Assembly: GCA_031264295.1 (NCBI GenBank)
Contig: JAISED010000023.1
Location: forward strand, 1-35,870
Length of the DNA: 35,870 nucleotides
Reading direction: 5' to 3'
From: Eubacteriales Family XIII. Incertae Sedis bacterium
GTDB lineage: Bacteria > Bacillota > Clostridia > Peptostreptococcales > Anaerovoracaceae
Made by a program: the position numbers and the translations under genes
Shown: piece by piece, positions 1 to 9,191 of the stretch
How the letters are laid out: each line of letters opens with the position of its first letter
Position numbering within the stretch: position 1 is the stretch's first letter
The notes under the pieces: model-generated
The model's database searches: none
What the model was told of the DNA's origin: nothing
What the model saw: the letters and a program-made list of their open reading frames with translations, nothing else

Positions 1-3000
1 GAGGCCGCAAAGGACGCCGCAGTGACTGCGAAGGAGATTGAGGACGCAGAGGCTGCGGTGGAAGCCGCAAGCACTAAGCTGGAAGGATATAAGGGCTTGA
101 TCGAGACGATGCTGGCAGACGTCGATGATCCGTTTGCGCTTGCGACGGGAAGCGCGGCGTTTTTGCCGATCAGCACATACTACACAGCAGCCTTTATAAT
201 GAGCCAAATGGGCGACGACTATACAGAAAAAGTAGTCGGAGCCGTGGATGCCGCGGTTGAAAGCGGCGCTTTCGAGCCGGTTGCGGGTACACCGTTCGGC
301 TTTGTTGAAAGTCTGACAGCCACATGGGGACCGGGTTCAGGCAAGATCAGCTCCGGTTTGACGGCGACCATGCTCATCAAAACGGTGGGCGATCTTATCA
401 AGGACGCCGAACCTCTAAAAGAGACCGTCATCCGTTCCGTAAACTATACCATGGGAACCCATCCCTATAACGACACCTCATGGCTTACGGGCGTGGGCGC
501 GAGTTCACATAAATACCCCTATAACAGCAACCGCGCCGACGAGGGCTTTATACCGGGTTCCATCGTGCCGGGATACATAAACTTCCGGCCGGACTTCCCC
601 GAATCCCTCGACAACTTCAGCTTCCTCTGGGCTGAGAACGAGTGCACCGTGGGCGTCGTAAGCTCATGGATCGCACCGGCCAAGATGGCCGCCGAGATCG
701 CTGCGGAAAAAGCGGCGCCCGGTGCGGCAGAGAGCCTTGTCGATTTCAGCAACAGCTTTTTGATGAAGGCGGAAGAAGGCGTCAGCGCGCCGGATTACCT
801 CGGCGGACCCTCGTACCCCGCGGCATCCCTGAAGACGCGCGGCTTTGACCTGTTCATGTACAATACAATATTCAGCCAGATCTTCGGCGATCAGCACTGT
901 GCGGGCATTGAACTCATTCAGAACGGACAGCGTATAGCGACCAACGGAGACATCCATCTGCTGCCTACGCCGGAGCAGTGGGACGCCACTCCGGCGCCTA
1001 TCTTGACTTCGCGGGGCGCGGATCTCACCGGCAACACCGTCACAGCTAAACTGACCATACCGGGCAGTACGACGGGCGGAGTGGAACTGGCGGAGGTGAA
1101 ATACACATTGAAGGCCGAACCCGAAGCAGGCGGCGTCAAGCTCAGCGTGACGCTCGACGCTCCGCTACCCGCAGATCTTGCGGGTAAGGCGGGATTCAAC
1201 TTGGAGTTCATACCGAATCTCTACAGGGAGAAGGGCTTCATCGTAGATAAGGATAATAACGGCACATACGACGAATTCGGCATATTCCCGCTCCTGCCCT
1301 TCGATGATATGGAGATAAAGGACAGAGCCAGAACCATCGATCAGGCGTGGTATGTGAAGGAATGGAATGAGGACAGAGGCGATTATCAGCCTGTGCCCTT
1401 CGCCAAAGGCAAGAAGATGGTTCTAGCCCCTGAAGACGATGAAAACCGCATCCGTATCACTTCAGACAGCGGGGATCTGGAACTGTTCGACGGGCGTAAC
1501 CGCTCCCAGAACGGATGGTTCGTACTGCGCACATTGATTCCGGAAAACGGAACCGAAGTGGTGTGGCATATAAGCCCAGACGTCGATTCAACTTGGGTAA
1601 GAGAACCCAATGTGGCTCACAGTCAGGCGGGATATGCGCCGCTGCAGTCTAAGGTTGCTGTGATCGAGCTTGATCCGAACTATAGCGCCCCGGCTACCGC
1701 GTCGCTTGAACGTCTGGAGGAAAACGGAAGCTATACAACAGCCCTTACAAGCCAACTCGGCTCCGTGAAGAACTGGCTCAGATATAACTACAGGGATTTC
1801 GATTTTTCTGCCGTCACGAAAGCCGGCATATACGCGATCAATTACGCGGGTAAGCGAACCGATGTATTCCGCATTGGCGAAGAGGTGTATGACAAGAGCT
1901 GGCAGACAGCCTTGAGCGGTTTCCTGGCGAAGGAGATGGATCATATCGCGGTGCGCGAAGCCTACAAGATCGTTCATGCCGCATCGCATATGGACGACGC
2001 TATCGCGTGGCCTCTGAAAGGCGAGGCATTCCGCGGCGGCGTATACGACGGAACCTGGTTCGACGGTCAGGATTTCGACGCCACATCAAGAACCAACAAG
2101 GACATAGAGTCGCTCAAGCACATCCCCGGACTCAACGTTGGCGGATGGTACGACGCCGGCGACTACGACATAGAAGCCACAAGAAACCAGGGCGTGATCC
2201 TGGATCTGGCGGCGGCGTACAACGCCTTTAAACCGGATTACGATACGCTCGCCATAACATGGGACGCCGATACAGGCGGCATGGTAGAGATGCATAGAGC
2301 GGACAAGGTTCCTGATATCATTCAGCAGGTCAAACACGGCGCCATGCAGGTGTACGCGCGTCTCGAAGCAGTCGGATACAACTTCAAGGTCGTCGAAGTG
2401 CCGACGCTCAGGCAGTATACCCATCTGGGCGACGGCGCCAGAGATACGGACGGATTCATCTATGATCCGACGCTGGGAGAGAACGAACGTAAAGGTCTCA
2501 GTTCCGGAAAACAGGACGACAGGCTTGCTATGATCGGTGAAAAATCCAGCTCACTGCAGTATGGCGCCGCTGCCGCATTGGCCTCTGCGTCTTACGTATT
2601 AAAGGGTGAAGCTGCGTACAGCGCGGAAGCGGATAAGTACCTGGCCGCCGCGACTAAGATCTGGGATGAAGAAGACCATCCCGATGTGGCTGTTGTGACG
2701 AGTGAACCCTTTGGCGCTTTCTCGCTCAGCGATGAGTGGAACGCCGCTATACAGCTGCTGATAGCCACAAACGGAGACAATAAATACAAGGCGCGGGTAA
2801 GCGAACTTGCACCTGCGGTGATGAGCATGGTTGACTTGTTCCCACCGTATGGCTTTAAGCCCTTCTCATTTGTCGGCGGTTGGAAAGCCGTATTCGCTCT
2901 GCCGTATATGGACGACGCCTTCAAGGCAAGCTTCAAGGCCGCAGTCAACGAATACATCGATGATTTGGATAAGTCAGTGGCCGATAATCCCTTCGGCGTC

Positions 3001-4452
3001 CCTTCGACCAACGGTATGTGGGGAGGCAGTAACGACGTGGTGGATATGGGCATGAGGATGTACTACCTCCATGAGGCCTTCCCGGAATTGGTAAGCACGG
3101 ACTATATCCTACGCTCGACCAACTATATACTCGGAACCCATCCCTACAATGATGTTTCATGGCTCTCTGGCGTCGGCACTTCTTCCATAGAACACGCCTA
3201 CGGCAACACCCGCGCGGACGATACATACGTGGCCGGCGGCATCGTGCCGGGCTATGTCAACATCTCGCCTGACTTCCCCGAGGCTCAGGACGAATTCGGG
3301 ATGATGTGGTTCGAGAGTGAGTACGTCATAGACACCTCTGCCAAATGGGTTGCACTCGGCAACGCGGCTGCGGATCTCGCGAAAGAAGCGGCTGAATATA
3401 CAGTGCGTTATAACGCCAACGGCGGCAGTGGTCTTGTAAGCAGCGACACCAGCTACAATGTCGGCGGCGATGTGACCGTGAAGGCTTCGACCGGAATAGC
3501 GAGAAGCGGCTACAGATTCACGGAATGGAACACGGCGGCCGACGGAACGGGTACAGCCTACAAAGCAGGAGATACATTCAAGATCGGTTCTGAAAATATA
3601 CTGCTCTACGCTCAGTGGTCAAGGATAACGGGCAACTTCCCCGTCGGTGAATCGGGCGGAACAGTAAGTGCGCCGCCGGCGGCGCCGGCTACAAGTGAGC
3701 CTGCGGTTACGACGCCGGAGGGTCCCGAGGGTTCGATACCTTCTACAGGCGGCACATCAGGATTCAGTGACGCGAGCAGCATCTCAAGCTGGGCTGCCCC
3801 ATTCGTAGAGAGACTTGTCACCGCCGGGATAATATCCGGGCGGACAGACGGAAGCTTCGATCCCAAGGGGAACGTCAGCAGAGCCGAATTTACCAAAATG
3901 ATCATCATTGCCCTCGGCATAGATCAAGGAGAATCGCCTAAAGCATTTACAGATGTAGCGGCGACCGACTGGTTCAAGGAATTTGTCGACTCCGCTTCGT
4001 CAAACAATATAATTCAGGGTATTGCGGAAGGCGTGTTTGCCCCCAACAATACCATTTCAAGGCAGGATCTCTGCGTGATTGCATATAACGCCATGACCAG
4101 TCTCGGCATAAGCGCCGCAGCGGGAACGGGCGGATTTACAGACGACGCAGCCATAAGCGATTACGCAAAACAGGCGGTTAACAGCCTAAAGCAGATAGGC
4201 ATAATAGGCGGGCGCGACGACGGCAGCTTCGATCCGATGGCGTATGCCAGCCGTGAAGAAGCAGCTAAGATCATCTGCGGCGTATTAGATTATGTAACAT
4301 CACAGCAGTCGCCGGCACAGCCGACGGCGGCGGAAGCCGGAACGAATGGAACCGGAGCGGCGGAAGCCGCTTCCGGCGCCGCCATAGAAGCACCGGCGAG
4401 TACAAGCGGCGGCGCGGTAGAAACTCCGGCAAGCACAACGGCGCCGCGGTAG
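1..4452 (+). CDS. Tandem GH9 cellulase with InlB-type repeat and three SLH domains (5' partial)
   Basis: Probable surface-anchored beta-1,4-glucanase. The frame is open from base 1, so the true start lies upstream; the GTG at 22 is only an internal codon. Up to about 730 is the C-terminal end of a first GH9 module (GTHPYNDTSWLTGVG, then a WAENE motif near 630). A beta-rich region (about 800-1600) and a CelD_N-like Ig domain (about 1610-1900) precede a complete second GH9 module with its catalytic DAGDYD motif at 2152-2169, GTHPYNDVSWLSGVG near 3135 and the acid/base glutamate in WFESEY near 3313-3321. An InlB/Listeria-type repeat (about 3397-3620), a Pro/Ala/Thr linker and three SLH repeats (about 3760-4300) follow. 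The SLH repeats imply non-covalent binding to cell-wall polymer. The tail is built of 11-residue Ala/Thr/Pro units; after the TAG stop the same frame continues with similar composition to 4500. Family assignment is firm; the exact substrate is inferred. Confidence 0.9.
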   Translation, partial: EAAKDAAVTAKEIEDAEAAVEAASTKLEGYKGLIETMLADVDDPFALATGSAAFLPISTYYTAAFIMSQMGDDYTEKVVGAVDAAVESGAFEPVAGTPFGFVESLTATWGPGSGKISSGLTATMLIKTVGDLIKDAEPLKETVIRSVNYTMGTHPYNDTSWLTGVGASSHKYPYNSNRADEGFIPGSIVPGYINFRPDFPESLDNFSFLWAENECTVGVVSSWIAPAKMAAEIAAEKAAPGAAESLVDFSNSFLMKAEEGVSAPDYLGGPSYPAASLKTRGFDLFMYNTIFSQIFGDQHCAGIELIQNGQRIATNGDIHLLPTPEQWDATPAPILTSRGADLTGNTVTAKLTIPGSTTGGVELAEVKYTLKAEPEAGGVKLSVTLDAPLPADLAGKAGFNLEFIPNLYREKGFIVDKDNNGTYDEFGIFPLLPFDDMEIKDRARTIDQAWYVKEWNEDRGDYQPVPFAKGKKMVLAPEDDENRIRITSDSGDLELFDGRNRSQNGWFVLRTLIPENGTEVVWHISPDVDSTWVREPNVAHSQAGYAPLQSKVAVIELDPNYSAPATASLERLEENGSYTTALTSQLGSVKNWLRYNYRDFDFSAVTKAGIYAINYAGKRTDVFRIGEEVYDKSWQTALSGFLAKEMDHIAVREAYKIVHAASHMDDAIAWPLKGEAFRGGVYDGTWFDGQDFDATSRTNKDIESLKHIPGLNVGGWYDAGDYDIEATRNQGVILDLAAAYNAFKPDYDTLAITWDADTGGMVEMHRADKVPDIIQQVKHGAMQVYARLEAVGYNFKVVEVPTLRQYTHLGDGARDTDGFIYDPTLGENERKGLSSGKQDDRLAMIGEKSSSLQYGAAAALASASYVLKGEAAYSAEADKYLAAATKIWDEEDHPDVAVVTSEPFGAFSLSDEWNAAIQLLIATNGDNKYKARVSELAPAVMSMVDLFPPYGFKPFSFVGGWKAVFALPYMDDAFKASFKAAVNEYIDDLDKSVADNPFGVPSTNGMWGGSNDVVDMGMRMYYLHEAFPELVSTDYILRSTNYILGTHPYNDVSWLSGVGTSSIEHAYGNTRADDTYVAGGIVPGYVNISPDFPEAQDEFGMMWFESEYVIDTSAKWVALGNAAADLAKEAAEYTVRYNANGGSGLVSSDTSYNVGGDVTVKASTGIARSGYRFTEWNTAADGTGTAYKAGDTFKIGSENILLYAQWSRITGNFPVGESGGTVSAPPAAPATSEPAVTTPEGPEGSIPSTGGTSGFSDASSISSWAAPFVERLVTAGIISGRTDGSFDPKGNVSRAEFTKMIIIALGIDQGESPKAFTDVAATDWFKEFVDSASSNNIIQGIAEGVFAPNNTISRQDLCVIAYNAMTSLGISAAAGTGGFTDDAAISDYAKQAVNSLKQIGIIGGRDDGSFDPMAYASREEAAKIICGVLDYVTSQQSPAQPTAAEAGTNGTGAAEAASGAAIEAPASTSGGAVETPASTTAPR

Positions 4453-4603
4453 ACTCCGGACGCCGCAGCGGGTGGAAACACAATGGCTTCGGCGAGATAG
4501 GGTCTTAAAAGAAGCTCTAAAAACTCGAAGGGGGAGCACACTGTAGGTTGGAAAGCCCCTCTTCGGGATAAATTTGTAACTGAGAACAGTATAGGAGGGT
4601 AGT

Positions 4604-7600
4604 ATGAAAAGGAAAATTATGGCAGTTGCCGTGAGCTTGCTCATGCTCGTAACGATGTTCCCCGGCGCAGCGCCGACATTTGCCGCGTCAGCCGAGGGCA
4701 ATATCGCCCTGTCGCGCTCCGCCGCGGCTGAGGGCATGGTTCTGCTGGAAAACGACGGCGCTTTACCGCTTGCATCGGGCGCGAAGGTGTCGGTTTTCGG
4801 CGCCGGGCAGGTCAACTTCATAAAGGGCGGCACGGGTTCAGGCGATGTAAACGTAGATTACACTGTGAACCTGCTGAACGGCATGAGGAACAAGGATGCT
4901 GATGGAAAAATCATTCTTGACGCGGTCACTGCGGCTAAATATGCCGCAGACGCGAATTTTACACTGACTCAGGCGGATGTAGACGCAGCTCGCGCCCTGT
5001 CCGATGTGGCGGTGATTGTCATCAGCCGCAATTCAGGTGAAGGCTCGGATCGCTCCGCGGGAGCGGGCGATTATTACATGAGCGCCGAAGAGCTTGCTAT
5101 GGTTTCACTGGTCAACGCGAGCTTCGACAATGTGGTCATAGTTATGAACGTGGGCGGCATTGTGGATATGACGTGGACGGAGAATTACGACAAGATCAAG
5201 GCCGTTCTGCTCGCGGGACAGCCGGGCATGGAAGGCGGCAACGCGGTCGCCGACGTACTGTGCGGGGATAGTTATCCTTCAGGAAAGCTCGCGGATACAT
5301 TCGCACGCAACTATAATGATTATCCCTCGTCGTCACACTTCGGAACCACCACCGTTGAGTACTTTGAGGATATCTTTGTAGGGTACCGCTGGTTTGCCAC
5401 CGCGGATCCCACATATGCGAAGGTTAAGTACGAATTCGGATACGGCAAAGCATATACCACATTTAATATCAGCAACAAGGCCGTACAGATCGAAGGCGAC
5501 GAAGCGACAGCCGTCGCCACAGTGACAAATACGGGCGCGCGCGCGGGCAAGGAAGTAGTGCAGGTCTATTTTAACGCGCCGAACGGACAGCTCATAAAAC
5601 CCGATCGTGAACTGGCCGCCTTTGGGAAGACAAAGGAGCTTCAGCCGGGAGACAGCCAGACGCTTGAGATGAAATTCAACATAAGGGATATGGCCTCGTA
5701 CGACGAGCTTGGAAAGACCGGGAACAAGTCTGCCTATGTACTGGAAGCCGGTGCATACGAATTCTATATCGGCAATTCCGTGAAGGACGCGAGCGTGTGC
5801 GGGACATATACACAGGCAGAACTCAGAGTTACGGAACAGTTGAGCGAGAATCTGGCGCCGACGAGTTATTTCGAACGCCTGCTTGACCCTGTCACAGGGG
5901 AAACAGAGTTTTTGGGACCTGAACCGCCGGATTTCGTCCATCAAGTAGCCGGCGCCGGAAGCACTACGATCAAGGCTACCGAACCATTCAGCAAGACTGC
6001 CGGGATCACATATGAGACAGCGTCTACCACGGGGCAGCCATGCGTGGCCTTCTTCAATAACGGCGAGGAACTGATATACCAACTGGATGTGGCAAAGGCC
6101 GATACATACAAGATAGTCGTAAATTACTCACTCGGCAGAGCTACGATTAATAACGCGATGGACATATATGTTGACAATGTTCTGCAACCGGGCATAAGTT
6201 TCGTCATGGTGCAGACAGGCAACGGCGACGGCGATGGTGCGTGGTATAATCCCATCGACAGCGCGGCTTATGAAATCAGCCTGCCCGAAGGACGCTGCCT
6301 GCTTAGATTCAAGTCTAAATCCTCTGCAGGAAACCTGAATTTCTTCACGCTCACTCCGACGAGTGTGCCTGTGGGAACATACGTAATAAATGGGGGAAAC
6401 CTTAGGATCAATGTAACAGATACATATGAATTTGTTCCGGCGGGGAAGGCGGCATTTGAAATCATCCCCGGTACGACGGATCGGTGCATCGGAAACTTCG
6501 ATACGGGCGCGGAGCTTACTTATAAGTTTATCGTGGAGGTAGGCGGAGCATATAACCTGAGTTTTGATTACGCGAACGGAAACGCTTCAAGAACCAACGC
6601 TGTTGACCTGTTAATAGACGGCGAGGTCGTTCCCGGTTTGAGCATCGACTTTCCTCAGGTCGCAGCGGGTGGTTGGTATACCTTCGCCAGCGGATATATT
6701 TATCCCATAAATTTGCCGGAGGGTGAGCACACATTCACCATAAAGTCGAAGACGACTTCGGCCAGTAATATCCGCAGCTTCGCGGTAGACAGAAATTTGA
6801 CGACATTGTCAATCGAATTCCCCGATGACGCAGGCGTTCTGACGGCGAATGCGGAGGAATATGGCGACGATCCGGCGGCGAACGCGGAATACGCCGAGGA
6901 TATTACGATCAGCCCTCTGGCACTGGGCGATGAGCCATGGGAAGATGTAGAAGGCACAGGCGAATACGCCAAGAGCCGCGGAGAAGCCCCGGAGGGTTAT
7001 GAACCCGGAGATATTTACACGCTGAAAGACGTCTATTACGGGTTTGTCAGTATGTACGATTTTCTGAATCAAATGACCAACGCCGAGCTTGCGGATCTGT
7101 CGCAGGGGCACGGCGCTAAAATAGGCGGAGGCACGGGAACCATAGGCGGGGGAGCGAGAAAATACGAAATTCCCGCCGCTGATACCGCCGACGGCCCCGC
7201 GGGACTGAGGGTCAGTGCGAGGGCTACAGCGTGGCCCATAGGAACCATGCTGGCCAGCACATGGAGCACCGAACTCATTGAGACCATAGGAGTCGCGGTC
7301 GGGACGGAAGCGCTGTTGAACGGTGTGGACATCTGGCTCGCTCCGGGCATGAACATTCACCGCAACCCCAGATGCGGACGCAACTTCGAATATTACTCCG
7401 AGGATCCTCTGCTTACCGGAAAGATTGCGGCGGCAATAACAAGGGGCGTACAGTCTAAGGGCGTAGGCATCACCGTAAAGCATTACGCCGCCAACAATCA
7501 AGAGACGAATCGCTCCAGCTCGAATACCGTCGCTTCGGAACGCGCATTGAGGGAGATCTACCTTGAAGGTTTCAGGATCGCGGTTGAGGAAGCTCAGCCG

Positions 7601-8833
7601 TGGTGCGTGATGACTTCATATAATCTGATCAACGGAACCGAGACTGCGGAACGCTATGATCTGGTAACAAAGATCCTGCGCGGCGAGTGGGGATTCGGCG
7701 GACTTGTGATGACTGACTGGGGCAATAACAGCGTGCATTACAGAGAAGCTGTTGCCGGAAATGACGTCAAAATGTCCAGTGGCAGTGTGAGCAATCTTTT
7801 GACAGCCATAGACAATGGAAATCTTCAGCGCGAGGAACTGATCAGGAACATGTCGCACGTTATGAACGTGTTGATGAAGACACAGCCGTTCTTTGAACCC
7901 ACTATAGAAAGGTGGTTTACGATAGACGGCAGAGGCGCAACGAAGTTCGAAGCTGAGGAAAACAGCTGGGTTGGCGGCTCTCCAAGCCCTGAAACGACCT
8001 CTGACGAAGGCGGTGGCAGGAATATGGGATATCTCGACGCGGGCGGCGTCATAGACTATGACGTAAGCATTGAGACCGCAGGCGACTATGATATCAGCTT
8101 CCGTACAGCAGGTACAGGGGTAGGAACCTACGATCTGCTACTGGACGGAGAGAAGATCGGCGGTGTCACTACCGAAAATACCGGAGGATGGCAGAACTGG
8201 AAGACGCTTGCTCCGGTAAGGGTAAGTCTGCCTGCCGGAAAGCATATCTTCAGTATCAGCATAACAACAGGCGGCAGCAATCTCAACTGGTTCGAGTTCG
8301 ACCCGGTGAGCAGGACGTCAGGCGGAAACTTCGCTGTCACAGTGGATAAAGCGTCTAAAACCGTTGCTGTTACAGGGGAGGGCTATACGCCGAATCAGAG
8401 CTTTGGGCTGGCGGTCGCCTATAACAGAATACCCAGCGATAAAGATAGGGATTACAGCGTGTATGTGACTGCGGGCGAGGACGGCAAGATATCGCTCACT
8501 CTCCCTGCATCCGTAACGGAAAGTGACCCATGGCTGGGCGGTCACGCATACTATGTGACGTTGAACGGAGACGGCGAAAAGGGCGTCATAGAGACCACAA
8601 TAGTTAAGGTTCACAGCTCAGCTCGCGCCACCGCGCGGCTGAGACAGCCATTCGAACTGAATTGGCAGACGGATGCGGCGGAATATCAGTTTACATCCAG
8701 CAACAATTCCATAGCAACAGTGGATCAGGACGGGAATATCAGAGCGCTTAGAGCGGGAAGCGTAATCATAACGCTTCGCGCGCTGGATCACAGCGGTCTG
8801 ACATCGTCGGTGGTACTCAACATAACAGTGTAA
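4604..8833 (+). CDS. Secreted GH3 beta-glycosidase with swapped catalytic domains and CBM6-like modules
   Basis: Probable exported beta-glucosidase-type enzyme completing cellulose or hemicellulose hydrolysis next to the GH9 protein. A strong AGGAGG at 4593-4598 sets the ATG, and residues 1-28 form a signal peptide. The order is reversed relative to most GH3 enzymes. The alpha/beta sandwich (GH3_C) comes first, with the SGEGSDR motif giving the likely acid/base Glu146. A fibronectin-III-like domain (about 285-395) and two beta-sandwich, CBM6/35-like units (about 445-740) follow. Then comes the TIM-barrel GH3_N (about 790-1100) with KHYAANNQE and the nucleophile Asp1038 in VMTDWG. A CBM6 (about 1110-1235, opening FEAEENSW) and a Big2-like Ig domain close the 1409-residue protein. 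It has no SLH or sortase anchor, so it is probably released or held by the CBMs. Swapped GH3 order is known from rumen Clostridia. Alternative substrates (xylosides, xyloglucan oligomers) remain possible. Confidence 0.92.
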   Translation: MKRKIMAVAVSLLMLVTMFPGAAPTFAASAEGNIALSRSAAAEGMVLLENDGALPLASGAKVSVFGAGQVNFIKGGTGSGDVNVDYTVNLLNGMRNKDADGKIILDAVTAAKYAADANFTLTQADVDAARALSDVAVIVISRNSGEGSDRSAGAGDYYMSAEELAMVSLVNASFDNVVIVMNVGGIVDMTWTENYDKIKAVLLAGQPGMEGGNAVADVLCGDSYPSGKLADTFARNYNDYPSSSHFGTTTVEYFEDIFVGYRWFATADPTYAKVKYEFGYGKAYTTFNISNKAVQIEGDEATAVATVTNTGARAGKEVVQVYFNAPNGQLIKPDRELAAFGKTKELQPGDSQTLEMKFNIRDMASYDELGKTGNKSAYVLEAGAYEFYIGNSVKDASVCGTYTQAELRVTEQLSENLAPTSYFERLLDPVTGETEFLGPEPPDFVHQVAGAGSTTIKATEPFSKTAGITYETASTTGQPCVAFFNNGEELIYQLDVAKADTYKIVVNYSLGRATINNAMDIYVDNVLQPGISFVMVQTGNGDGDGAWYNPIDSAAYEISLPEGRCLLRFKSKSSAGNLNFFTLTPTSVPVGTYVINGGNLRINVTDTYEFVPAGKAAFEIIPGTTDRCIGNFDTGAELTYKFIVEVGGAYNLSFDYANGNASRTNAVDLLIDGEVVPGLSIDFPQVAAGGWYTFASGYIYPINLPEGEHTFTIKSKTTSASNIRSFAVDRNLTTLSIEFPDDAGVLTANAEEYGDDPAANAEYAEDITISPLALGDEPWEDVEGTGEYAKSRGEAPEGYEPGDIYTLKDVYYGFVSMYDFLNQMTNAELADLSQGHGAKIGGGTGTIGGGARKYEIPAADTADGPAGLRVSARATAWPIGTMLASTWSTELIETIGVAVGTEALLNGVDIWLAPGMNIHRNPRCGRNFEYYSEDPLLTGKIAAAITRGVQSKGVGITVKHYAANNQETNRSSSNTVASERALREIYLEGFRIAVEEAQPWCVMTSYNLINGTETAERYDLVTKILRGEWGFGGLVMTDWGNNSVHYREAVAGNDVKMSSGSVSNLLTAIDNGNLQREELIRNMSHVMNVLMKTQPFFEPTIERWFTIDGRGATKFEAEENSWVGGSPSPETTSDEGGGRNMGYLDAGGVIDYDVSIETAGDYDISFRTAGTGVGTYDLLLDGEKIGGVTTENTGGWQNWKTLAPVRVSLPAGKHIFSISITTGGSNLNWFEFDPVSRTSGGNFAVTVDKASKTVAVTGEGYTPNQSFGLAVAYNRIPSDKDRDYSVYVTAGEDGKISLTLPASVTESDPWLGGHAYYVTLNGDGEKGVIETTIVKVHSSARATARLRQPFELNWQTDAAEYQFTSSNNSIATVDQDGNIRALRAGSVIITLRALDHSGLTSSVVLNITV

Positions 8834-8848
8834 AGTGACAGTGTAAAG
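8825..8848 (+). repeat. 13-bp tandem duplication across the GH3 stop codon
   Basis: The 11-mer acagtgtaaag occurs at 8825-8835 and again at 8838-8848, a period of 13 bp. The first copy contains the TAA stop at 8831-8833; the second copy lies just outside the gene. Confidence 0.8.
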
Positions 8849-8868
8849 GCAAGCTCCGGAGCTTGCCT
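8847..8868 (+). terminator. Perfect palindrome after the GH3 gene, possible terminator hairpin
   Basis: An 11-bp arm, aggcaagctcc, is followed at once by its exact complement, 14 bases after the GH3 stop. There is no T tract after it (aaagagc follows), so intrinsic termination is uncertain; it may act as a 3' mRNA-stabilising stem. Confidence 0.5.
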
Positions 8869-8896
8869 AAAGAGCATAAACGTTTGACATGTTTTT

Positions 8897-8929
8897 GCAA
8901 ACGCCGCGGGGGGAACTCGCGGCGTTTGC
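8897..8929. other. Second GC-rich hairpin in the GH3-acyltransferase gap
   Basis: Arms gcaaacgccgcg (8897-8908) and cgcggcgtttgc (8918-8929) are perfectly complementary around a 9-base loop. A run of five T precedes it on the plus strand and none follows, so it is not a standard terminator on either strand. It belongs to the 358-base gene-free stretch 8834-9191, together with the palindrome, the repeat arrays and the promoter listed separately. Confidence 0.6.
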
Positions 8930-8940
8930 GCTCATAGCGT

Positions 8941-9006
8941 CGGACGCCCGACGGACGCCCGACGGATGCCCGACGGATGCCCGGCGGACACCAGGCGGAT
9001 GCCGGG
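8941..9006. repeat. Six-unit array of an 11-bp GC-rich repeat
   Basis: Consecutive 11-bp units starting cggacgcccga lie at 8941, 8952, 8963, 8974, 8985 and 8996. The first two are identical and later ones diverge progressively. The period is not a multiple of three and no gene crosses it convincingly, so it is best treated as a non-coding minisatellite upstream of the operon promoter. Confidence 0.85.
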
Positions 9007-9010
9007 CGGC

Positions 9011-9044
9011 GTTTGAACAAGGTTTGAACAAGGGTTTGAACAAG
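9011..9044. repeat. Three-unit array of an 11/12-bp repeat (gtttgaacaag)
   Basis: Copies of gtttgaacaag start at 9011, 9022 and 9034. The array follows the previous 11-bp array almost directly and stops 15 bases before the promoter -35 region. Confidence 0.85.
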
Positions 9045-9059
9045 GGACACAAGTTTCCG

Positions 9060-9091
9060 TTGACGCGCTCCGCCGCTTTTGATAATATAAT
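9060..9091 (+). promoter_or_regulatory. Probable sigma-A promoter for the acyltransferase-coaBC operon
   Basis: TTGACG at 9060-9065 is followed 17 bases later by TAATAT at 9083-9088, overlapping a consensus TATAAT at 9086-9091 (20-base spacing). It lies in the only AT-rich patch of the gap and about 100 bases before the ATG at 9192. This supports that start over longer in-frame readings that would run through the repeats and the promoter. Confidence 0.6.
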
Positions 9092-9191
9092 ATATGCGGG
9101 TATTCGAAAACCTGCATTATGTCGTCAGGCGGCGCAGCGAGGGTTTTCGAAGCTTGCTTGGAACTATAGAACGGAAAGGAAGGGGCGGCGG

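Noticed and set aside
4600-8833. Two separate genes for the two GH3 halves
   Set aside because: The frame is continuous without stop, and a domain-swapped GH3 order is known.
8889-9191. N-terminal extension of the acyltransferase reading frame
   Set aside because: It would be translated from the 11-bp repeats and the promoter; the family N-terminus begins exactly at 9192.
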